From Propionibacteriaceae bacterium UBA5174 (GTDB taxonomy: Bacteria; Actinomycetota; Actinomycetes; Propionibacteriales; Propionibacteriaceae), in the NCBI GenBank assembly GCA_002413345.1, contig DHWU01000079.1:45598-57758 (forward strand): DNA of 12,161 bases, given 5' to 3'. Under the pieces are notes generated by a model. The model ran no database searches. It saw only the letters and a program-made list of their open reading frames with translations, and was not told the DNA's origin. The translations under genes were made by a program, and so were the position numbers. Below, in pieces: positions 6,455 through 12,161 of this stretch (within the stretch, counting starts at the first letter, position 1; each line of letters opens with the position of its first letter).

Positions 6455-7578
6455 CGGCAGACCGCCTCGTCAGCGGCGTCGCTCAACAGAGCTTCGAAGC
6501 GGCCAGCAACATTTGCCCAGGAGTTGTCGCCAGCGAACTTCTGCGCCAAAGCCCGGGCCAGGACGGCCTGATTTGGGTCGTGGAGGGCTTGTTCAATCGC
6601 CTGAGTGATCTCAGCGGGCTGTTCGTGGGATACCAGGATCCCGCTGTCGGACAGCAATTCGATGGCATGGGGGAATCGGGTGGCGATCACAATCTTGCCT
6701 GCCGCCACTGCTTCAGCCAGAACCCCGGAGGTGGCTTGCTCGCGAGAATCGTAGGGCAACAGCACGACGGTGGCAGCGGCCACCTGGGCGGCCAATGCTG
6801 GCGCATCTTGGTAGCGTCCATCGATCTCCACGTCGTCGCTGATGCCGAGGTTGGCGGCCAATGATTCCAACTGGGTGCGGTACCGCTCACCTTGATCCAT
6901 CAAAACTTTCGGATGGGTCTGGCCAAGCACCCGATACAGCGGCCGGTCATCGGGAGCGATCTCGGCCAGTGCTCGAATGGCCCATTCGATTCCCTTTCCT
7001 GGACCGATCAGTCCCCAGGTGAGTATCACTGGACGCGGCGATGGGTGCGCCGCGATCACCGGACGAGGATCAACCCCGTGGGGGATCAGCCACAGCCGGT
7101 CTTCGGATAGCGAGTACTGCGCGGCAATGATTGCCCGGGCGGCTCGAGTCATCACCACCACGGCATCAGCTAGCTCGATGATCTCTTGTAAGACAGTCCG
7201 CTGATGTTCGGTGGGTTCAGCCAGGACGGTGTGCAGCACGACAACCCGGGTTGCCGTGATCTGGGTGAGTAGGTCGATTACTTCCTCGCCATCAGGTCCG
7301 CCATAGATCCCGAACTCGTGTTGCACGACCACCAGATCGGAGTCATCCAGCTGTTGGGCGGCGATTGATCGGCCAGCCGGGTCGCCGGGTCGCAGGTGAC
7401 CTGCCATTCGCACTCCGGGAGCGGGTGCGGCGGGGCCAGCTGGAACCAGATCATCGACTCGAACCACGATCGCTTCGTTGCGTCCGTCGGCCACGATCGC
7501 TTTCGCCAAGGCCGCGGTAAACGTTGCCAGGCCGCATCTGGTTGGGGGATAGGTACTCAAAAACCCGAATCGTGCCAT
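6451..7578 (-). CDS. GT4-like (GT-B fold) glycosyltransferase
   Basis: A 375-residue retaining-type glycosyltransferase candidate that would move a sugar from a nucleotide donor to an acceptor in the cytoplasm. The N-terminal Rossmann half begins GFLSTYPPTRCGLATFT (5-21), with QHEFGIYGG (86-94), a VLHT strand (114-117) and IPHGVD (165-170). The donor-binding half has ILTWGLIGPGKGIEWA (185-200), a VEIDGRY strand (250-256) and LLPYDSREQATSGVLAEA (273-290). The two acidic residues there, Glu280 and Glu289, are separated by eight residues, not the seven of the standard GT4 motif. The frame reaches upstream to 7692, but the family-typical start is ATG 7578, preceded by a weak GGACGG. The extra 38 residues show no family features, so I chose the shorter form. 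It is the first gene of the operon; its stop overlaps the next start. Confidence 0.85.
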   Translation of the reverse strand: MARFGFLSTYPPTRCGLATFTAALAKAIVADGRNEAIVVRVDDLVPAGPAAPAPGVRMAGHLRPGDPAGRSIAAQQLDDSDLVVVQHEFGIYGGPDGEEVIDLLTQITATRVVVLHTVLAEPTEHQRTVLQEIIELADAVVVMTRAARAIIAAQYSLSEDRLWLIPHGVDPRPVIAAHPSPRPVILTWGLIGPGKGIEWAIRALAEIAPDDRPLYRVLGQTHPKVLMDQGERYRTQLESLAANLGISDDVEIDGRYQDAPALAAQVAAATVVLLPYDSREQATSGVLAEAVAAGKIVIATRFPHAIELLSDSGILVSHEQPAEITQAIEQALHDPNQAVLARALAQKFAGDNSWANVAGRFEALLSDAADEAVCR

Positions 7579-7603
7579 AGGCCGTCCGTCCGTATTTGAC
7601 CAA

Positions 7604-7617
7604 AGCCTGATCAGGCT
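7604..7617. promoter_or_regulatory. Perfect 14-base palindrome upstream of the GT4 gene, possible operator
   Basis: AGCCTGATCAGGCT is a perfect palindrome 25 bases upstream of the ATG at 7578, where a repressor site or leader element would be expected. Its half-sites GCCTGA and TCAGGC recur farther out in the same intergenic region. A 14-base palindrome is expected about once per 12 kb by chance, so position is the main argument. The regulator is unknown. Confidence 0.35.
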
Positions 7618-7691
7618 CGATCCTCCGGCGGGACGTCTACCGATTGGCACCTCCCGCGGAATCGCTGCGACGATCCGGTTAACGACCCGCA

Positions 7692-7726
7692 CCCAGATAC
7701 CAGTCTGGGCGGCGCACGCCTTTCAA
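7692..7726 (-). promoter_or_regulatory. Weak candidate promoter for the glycan operon overlapped by an inverted repeat
   Basis: On the minus strand TTGAAA (7726-7721), an 18-base spacer and TGGTAT (7702-7697) make a weak sigma-70-like promoter about 120 bases upstream of the GT4 start. An inverted repeat, CCCAGA (7692-7697) and TCTGGG (7704-7709), covers the -10 element and could be a control site. The -10 match is poor. Confidence 0.2.
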
Positions 7727-7751
7727 CCACCATACTCCCCACCCATCCTCG

Positions 7752-7787
7752 GCCTGACGATGAGGTGGTTAGGCTGCTCAGTCAGGC
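7752..7787. repeat. Spaced inverted repeat GCCTGAC / GTCAGGC
   Basis: GCCTGAC (7752-7758) and GTCAGGC (7781-7787) form seven-base arms with 22 bases between them. The six-base cores are the same half-sites as in the compact palindrome at 7604-7617, set 30 bases apart, about three helical turns. This might be a split binding site for the same protein; a chance recurrence is also possible. Confidence 0.3.
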
Positions 7788-7799
7788 GAGCGTCGCTAA

Positions 7800-7812
7800 T
7801 CTCGAATCGAGA
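7800..7812. promoter_or_regulatory. Palindrome TCTCGAATCGAGA upstream of sbcD
   Basis: Six-base arms TCTCGA and TCGAGA flank a single A. It overlaps the end of a possible -10 (TAATCT, 7797-7802) and lies about 120 bases upstream of the sbcD ATG. It does not resemble the actinobacterial LexA box (GAAC-N4-GTTC). Could be an operator; could be chance. Confidence 0.25.
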
Positions 7813-7920
7813 ACGCTGAGCCGACCCGTGGCGAGCTTCACCGAAACTGTCAGCGGCGCCCGGCAAGATCGCTGCATGGACGTCCTGGCGCTGGGTTGGC
7901 GTTGGTAGGGGAGCTCCTCG

Positions 7921-7927
7921 GGAAGGG
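7921..7927 (+). promoter_or_regulatory. Ribosome binding site that decides the sbcD start
   Basis: GGAAGGG lies four bases before ATG 7932. The frame is open farther upstream to a TTG at 7896, but that start would leave this strong site inside the coding region, so 7932 is preferred. Confidence 0.7.
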
Positions 7928-7931
7928 AAAA

Positions 7932-9113
7932 ATGCCTGATTCGGTTGGAGTCCGAGGCTTGCGGATTCTGCATACCTCGGATTGGCACATCGGCCGAATC
8001 TTCCATGGGCACCCCACCTATCAGGCCTTGCGTGAGGTGTTGCTGGCACTGATTGAGGTGGTCCGGGCGCAAGAAGTCGATGTGGTGGTCATCGCTGGCG
8101 ACGTGTTCGACTCGTCAACACCGTCGGCCGAAGCGGTCGAAATGCTCGACGAGGCGCTGCTGGATCTGACCGAGGCTGGCGTGGTGGTGGTAACGATCAG
8201 CGGTAACCACGACTCCCCGGCCAGGCTCGGTGCTAAGAGCGTGTTCGCCAAGGCTGCCGGGGTTCACGTAATCACTCGGCCGGAACAGATTGCCGCTCCG
8301 GTGGTGCTGACCGATGCCTACGGGCCGGTGAACTTCTATGGGATTCCGTTCCTTGAGCCGTCCAGAATGCGAAGTCTGTGGCAGGTAGATCCGATGCGGT
8401 CTCAGAAGGACGCGCTCAGCTATGCGATGGGTCTAGTGCGCGCCGATTTGGCAGCCCGCGGCGGTCGATCAGTGGTCTTGGCGCACACCTTTGTTCAGGG
8501 GGCTGAAGTCGAATCAGCAGAATCTGAACGCGACATCGTAGGCGGTATGGACGTGGTGCCCGCAACGGTCTTTGAAGGAATCAGCTACGCCGCGTTGGGA
8601 CATATTCACAGCCCGGCCAAGCTGGGTAGCAACCTTGGCTACTGCGGGTCGCCATTGCATGGTTCGTTCTCCGAGGCGGGAAAACCGCGCGGAGCATGGC
8701 TGGTCGAGCTAGGCGCCGAAGGTGCCGCTCGGGTCGATTGGGTCGAGCTGCCCGTGCCGCGCCCCTTGACCACGCTGACTGGCACCTTGGATCAGCTTCT
8801 GGCTGATCCAACTCACGCCGCAGTCGAGGGGCACTGGGTCAGGGTGCTGGTGACTGATTCGATTCGCCCACTCGATGCGATGAAGAAGTTGCAGGCCAGA
8901 TTCCCTTACTGCGTGCACATCGAGTTCCAGCCGTCGGGTGGGACGCCAGAGGTCGACTCTGGCTATGCAGAATTGGTGCGCGGGCGCAGTGATGCGGAGC
9001 TTGTCGAGGTGTTCTTAGCCAAGGTTCGCAATGGTGAGGGGGCCAGCCCTGACGAGGTGAAGCTGATCCGGGAGGCCATCGCCAGTTGTGAAGTCAGGCA
9101 GGTACTTGGATGA
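7932..9113 (+). CDS. sbcD: Exonuclease subunit SbcD (Mre11-type nuclease)
   Basis: SbcD is the metallophosphoesterase half of the SbcCD complex, a Mn-dependent nuclease that opens hairpins, trims protein-blocked ends and processes palindromes. In this 393-residue protein the metal-binding motifs appear in order: HTSDWHIGR (Asp17, His19), AGDVFD (Asp57), GNHD (Asn92, His93), LAHTF (His185) and GHIH (223-226). A capping domain follows after about residue 270, ending in a charged region that would contact SbcC. The length is normal for the family. The TGA stop overlaps the ATG of sbcC in an ATGA, so the two subunits are translated together. The gene is divergent from the glycan operon and shares its upstream region. 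Confidence 0.95.
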   Translation: MPDSVGVRGLRILHTSDWHIGRIFHGHPTYQALREVLLALIEVVRAQEVDVVVIAGDVFDSSTPSAEAVEMLDEALLDLTEAGVVVVTISGNHDSPARLGAKSVFAKAAGVHVITRPEQIAAPVVLTDAYGPVNFYGIPFLEPSRMRSLWQVDPMRSQKDALSYAMGLVRADLAARGGRSVVLAHTFVQGAEVESAESERDIVGGMDVVPATVFEGISYAALGHIHSPAKLGSNLGYCGSPLHGSFSEAGKPRGAWLVELGAEGAARVDWVELPVPRPLTTLTGTLDQLLADPTHAAVEGHWVRVLVTDSIRPLDAMKKLQARFPYCVHIEFQPSGGTPEVDSGYAELVRGRSDAELVEVFLAKVRNGEGASPDEVKLIREAIASCEVRQVLG

Positions 9114-12079
9114 GAATTCACCAGGTGGAGATGACTGGGTTCGAGTCGTTTCGCGGCACGGAGACGGTCAACTTCGATGACTTTGCTGATTCGGGCATCT
9201 TCTTGATCACCGGCCGGACCGGGGCTGGCAAGACCTCGATCCTGGATGCGATCACTTTTGCCCTGTTTGGGATGATTCCGCGCTATGACGGGCAAGCTGG
9301 CAGCAAGGTGCGAAGCGACTATCTCGAAGCGGGTGAGCTCTGCCAGGTGCGGCTGGAATTCAGTATTGACCAGACTCGCTACCGGGTCACCCGAAGCCCC
9401 GAATACCAACGGCCCAAACAGCGGGGCTCAGGCTTCGCCAAACAGGATCCAAAAGCCGAGCTCGCTTGCTGGAACGGTGTGGAATGGGAGCTGATTGAAG
9501 CCCAACTTGGCAAGGTGAACCAGCGGGTCCGGGAGGTGGTTCGGCTAGACGCCACCCAGTTCCAGCAGGTCATCTTGCTGGCCCAGGGCCGTTTTGAAGA
9601 GTTCCTGGTGGCCAACAGCAAAGATCGAAGCGAGTTGTTGCGCACCCTGTTTGGCACCCACCGTCTTTCTGATTACGGCCAGGAGTTGGATCGACGAGCC
9701 AGGGAGCTGCATGAAGGCCTTGCTGATGCTGCCTCCCAGACCAAAGCCGATGTGGCTTCGTTGGCCCGAGAGAGCGGACAGATCGCACCGGACACTCTTG
9801 ACCTTGATTCCGGCGCTGGGGTGCAGGAGTGGGCCGAGGCATTGGTCACTGAGCAGCAGGCGGTGCTGGCCGCAGCCACTGGACAGGAACTCCAGTTTGG
9901 ACAACAGCGCCAGCTCGCAGGAGACGCACTTCAGTCCGGTGAGGTGCTGGCCGAACGCCAGTTGAGATGGTCGCGGGCAAGCTCGAGACGCCAGGAGTTG
10001 GCTGGTCAGACCGACAGCATTGCCGCTGACGCCAAACGTCTGGACGACGCCCAGCGAGCCACCCTGGTGTGGCCGTTAATCAAGCGGCTGGTCGAAGCTG
10101 ATGCGAGTGAGCTTCGGGGCAGGGAAGCTCACCGGTTGGCTAAGGCCGAGTTGCATACGGTTTGGGCACAGGCCGACTCGGACCTGGCCTGCTTAGAGCA
10201 GGCGATCGAGGGACTGACTCGCGAAAGCGGGGTGCTGGCCGAGCAAGTGGAACTGGAGGCCGCACTCCCACGATTGACTACTGATGCTCAGACTGCGCAA
10301 CTGGCCCTTACTGCTTTCGATCAGCAGAGCCAATCCTGGGTTACGCGACAGACCCAATTGGGCGAGCAAATGGCTGAGTTAGCAGGGTCGCTGCCCGCGC
10401 TGGCTGCTGCGTCCACGCGCTATCCGGAGGTGAAGGCCGCTTTCGATCAGTTGAGCGCCAAGCAGGCAATGGCGGTGAAGGCCGCGCGGACGGCGGACGA
10501 ACTCGAGCTGGCCAAAGCCGCTGCGTACCAAGCCGGGGTCGCGGTGACTGCTGCGTCCGCTGCGTTGGACGGACTCCGCCTTCGCCAGTTGGACGGGTAT
10601 GCGGCAGTGTTGGCTCAGGGTCTGGTTACTGAACAGCCCTGCTTGGTGTGCGGGTCACTAGATCATCCAAGGCCAGCTGCGGTGGCACCCGATGCCGTCA
10701 CCGACGAACAGTTGGGCATTGCCGAAGAGTCGCTCAAAGCTGCGATCGCGCAATCTGAACTCGCCGCCCGCAAGGCCAGCTTGTTGGGGGAGCGGGCCAG
10801 GCAGGAACAAGACCAGGCCGACCACCAGGACGCAGAGACTCTTGCCGCCATGGCAGCCCAAGCTGGTGCCGAAATGGAGCGGTTGGCCCAGGACCGTGCG
10901 CGGTATCAGCAGGCTATCGCGGCGCGTGAAAGTGCCGCGGAGGAGCTTAAGCAGTGCGCAAAGCAGATTGAGCAGCGCAGCCAGCAGCGGTCATTGCTGG
11001 TCGAGTCGCAGGCCAGGGCCAGTCAGAAGGCCGAAGTGGTCGCAGCGACGGTTGAACAATCTCGCCAAGGTTTCGTGACGGTGGCGGCTCGGTTGGGTGA
11101 ACTGAACGCCCAGTTGGCGGCCGCGAAGACGCTGGTGGTGGCGTCCCGCGCGCTTGCCGCGGCCGAGACGGAGTCGGCAGTTGCCCAATCCGAGCTGAAG
11201 CCAGCCTTGGCCGAACACGGTTTCACCGATCGGGAACAGGCGAATGCCCTCCGGTTGCCCGAATCCGAGCAGGCGGTGCTGCACCAGCGAGTCACCACGC
11301 ATCAAGCGCAAACCAAAGCCGTGGCCATCGAACTGGAAGCGCCAGAACTGCAAGACCTAGCCACCACCCCGGTCGATGTTGTCGCACTTCGAGAGACTCT
11401 TGGTCGAGCCTCCGACGCGCATGAGGGCGCGGTGGCGGCCCGATCGCGAGCCGAACAGTCACTGGGCAGCCTGACCGGGCTGAGCACGGGGATAGCCAGC
11501 CGATTGGCCGGGATTGGAAAAGTGCGGGAGCGCTACCAGGTGGTGGCCCGCCTGGCTGCCACCACCCGAGGGCAATCGCCAAATCTGATGAAGATGAGTT
11601 TGGAGAGCTTCGTGTTGGCCGCCGAACTGGAAGAGATCGTCCGGGCGGCCAATGGGCGGTTGCCAGTGATGACCTCGGGGCGCTACGAGTTTCAACATTC
11701 CGATGCGTTGGCCGGGCGCGGTGCCCAGTCTGGGCTGGATCTGAAAGTGATGGACACCTACACCGGCGAAGCTCGTTCGCCACAATCGCTTTCCGGCGGG
11801 GAGAAGTTTCAGGCGTCACTGGCGTTGGCCCTGGGCCTAGCCGAGGTGGTTTCCAATCGGGCAGGTGGCATGCGGTTGGAGACCCTGTTCATCGACGAGG
11901 GTTTCGGGTCACTTTCCGAAGACACGCTGGAAACCACCATGGCCACGCTGGATGGCCTTCGTGAGGGTGGGCGGGTGATCGGCCTGATCAGCCATGTGCA
12001 ATCGATGAAAGAGACGATCCCCACCCAAATCCAGGTGAATGTCACCGACGGCGGTTGGAGCACAATCAGCGGGGTTTGA
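9110..12079 (+). CDS. sbcC: Exonuclease subunit SbcC (Rad50-type ATPase)
   Basis: SbcC is the SMC-like ATPase that clamps DNA and drives the SbcD nuclease. This 989-residue protein has Walker A GRTGAGKTS (35-43), a Q-loop region around QVILLAQGRFEEFL (near 149-162), long Ala/Glu/Gln-rich coiled-coil arms (about 190-490 and 530-830), and a zinc hook CLVC (Cys511, Cys514) near the middle that joins two molecules. The C-terminal half-ATPase has the signature LSGGEKFQ (894-901) and Walker B LFIDEG with Asp929 and Glu930. All ATPase parts are intact, and the length is slightly below that of the E. coli protein. The Walker A has Arg where many relatives have Pro (GPTGAGKT). The last codons, for Ser-Gly-Val and the stop, run into a 14-base tandem repeat, so the TGA is inside the first repeat unit. 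Confidence 0.96.
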   Translation: MRIHQVEMTGFESFRGTETVNFDDFADSGIFLITGRTGAGKTSILDAITFALFGMIPRYDGQAGSKVRSDYLEAGELCQVRLEFSIDQTRYRVTRSPEYQRPKQRGSGFAKQDPKAELACWNGVEWELIEAQLGKVNQRVREVVRLDATQFQQVILLAQGRFEEFLVANSKDRSELLRTLFGTHRLSDYGQELDRRARELHEGLADAASQTKADVASLARESGQIAPDTLDLDSGAGVQEWAEALVTEQQAVLAAATGQELQFGQQRQLAGDALQSGEVLAERQLRWSRASSRRQELAGQTDSIAADAKRLDDAQRATLVWPLIKRLVEADASELRGREAHRLAKAELHTVWAQADSDLACLEQAIEGLTRESGVLAEQVELEAALPRLTTDAQTAQLALTAFDQQSQSWVTRQTQLGEQMAELAGSLPALAAASTRYPEVKAAFDQLSAKQAMAVKAARTADELELAKAAAYQAGVAVTAASAALDGLRLRQLDGYAAVLAQGLVTEQPCLVCGSLDHPRPAAVAPDAVTDEQLGIAEESLKAAIAQSELAARKASLLGERARQEQDQADHQDAETLAAMAAQAGAEMERLAQDRARYQQAIAARESAAEELKQCAKQIEQRSQQRSLLVESQARASQKAEVVAATVEQSRQGFVTVAARLGELNAQLAAAKTLVVASRALAAAETESAVAQSELKPALAEHGFTDREQANALRLPESEQAVLHQRVTTHQAQTKAVAIELEAPELQDLATTPVDVVALRETLGRASDAHEGAVAARSRAEQSLGSLTGLSTGIASRLAGIGKVRERYQVVARLAATTRGQSPNLMKMSLESFVLAAELEEIVRAANGRLPVMTSGRYEFQHSDALAGRGAQSGLDLKVMDTYTGEARSPQSLSGGEKFQASLALALGLAEVVSNRAGGMRLETLFIDEGFGSLSEDTLETTMATLDGLREGGRVIGLISHVQSMKETIPTQIQVNVTDGGWSTISGV

Positions 12080-12161
12080 GTGGCGGGGTTTGAGTGGCGG
12101 GGTTTGAGTGGCGGGGTTTGAGTGGCCGGGTTTGAATGGCGGGGTTTGAGTGGCGGGGTTT
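12071..12161. repeat. 14-base tandem repeat (minisatellite) across the sbcC 3' end
   Basis: The unit GGGGTTTGAGTGGC repeats head to tail from 12071: four identical copies (to 12126), a fifth with two changes (12127-12140, starting C and with GAATGGC), a sixth perfect copy (12141-12154) and seven bases of a seventh at the window edge. The array may continue. The first copy includes the last Gly-Val codons and the TGA of sbcC. Because 14 is not a multiple of three, the TGA in successive copies falls in all three plus-strand frames; the minus strand has no stop codon in the array. Confidence 0.97.

Larger units (their letters stand above)
7579..7931. other. Divergent intergenic region, 353 bases, no gene seen
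   Basis: This region lies between the minus-strand glycan operon and plus-strand sbcD, so it should hold both promoters. I see no convincing coding sequence: small open frames on either strand overlap sbcD or lack a ribosome site. It contains several inverted repeats, listed separately. No tRNA or recognisable riboswitch is apparent. For sbcD, TAATCT at 7797-7802 is a possible -10 without a clear -35. Confidence 0.6.

Noticed and set aside
7579..7692. 38-residue N-terminal extension of the GT4 protein
   Set aside because: The family's first beta-strand begins at ATG 7578, the extension shows no family features and it would bury the palindrome at 7604-7617 in coding sequence.
7579..7931. LexA (SOS) box controlling sbcD
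   Set aside because: No GAAC-N4-GTTC match was found; the GAAC at 7812-7815 has no partner.
7723..8072. Two overlapping minus-strand frames of 96-108 codons at the sbcD 5' end
   Set aside because: They run antisense into the conserved SbcD metal-binding motifs and have no family resemblance or good start signal.
11292..11819. 175-codon open frame on the minus strand inside sbcC
   Set aside because: It lies wholly antisense to a conserved ATPase region, its translation is Pro/Arg/Ser-rich without domain character, and high G+C sequence commonly gives such shadow frames.
12071..12161. CRISPR array or telomere-like repeat
   Set aside because: There are no spacers between units, and the 14-base unit merely contains GGGGTTT; it is a simple head-to-tail tandem repeat.
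1..12161. Mobile element, phage or defence island
   Set aside because: No transposase, integrase, terminal inverted repeat or attachment-site duplication was seen; SbcCD is a housekeeping repair complex.

Overview
The window comes from a high-G+C bacterium, most likely an actinobacterium (Actinomycetota). The evidence is G+C-rich coding sequence, GTG starts, a long PutA with a C-terminal extension, a sbcD-sbcC pair in the usual order and four-base stop/start overlaps. I cannot place it below phylum level from the sequence alone.

Layout. Bases 1-2517 (+) hold the 3' part of putA, the bifunctional proline-to-glutamate enzyme; its N-terminus lies outside the window. Facing it is a small lipoprotein gene (2631-3191, -) of unknown function, preceded on the same strand by a gene for a short potassium-channel-like membrane protein (3349-3876, -). 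A strong 40-base imperfect hairpin (3890-3929) separates the channel from a compact three-gene operon on the minus strand (7578 down to 3951). In transcription order this operon encodes a GT4-like glycosyltransferase, a protein resembling (alpha/alpha)6-barrel carbohydrate enzymes and a GH130-type mannoside phosphorylase/hydrolase. Each junction is a 4-base stop/start overlap, so the three proteins are probably made together. A 353-base divergent intergenic region (7579-7931) carries several palindromes and leads to sbcD (7932-9113, +) and sbcC (9110-12079, +), the Mre11/Rad50-type nuclease complex. From the last codons of sbcC to the window edge runs a 14-base tandem repeat that contains the sbcC stop codon.

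How the genes relate. putA is catabolic, sbcDC is DNA repair, and the lipoprotein and channel belong to the envelope; nothing visible links these groups. The glycan trio is the most interesting unit. A sugar-adding enzyme, a barrel protein and a phosphorylase-like enzyme made in a coupled way suggest a cycle that builds and breaks down a specific, probably mannose-containing, saccharide. No transporter or signal peptide is apparent in the trio, which points to a cytoplasmic pool. The substrate is not known from the sequence.
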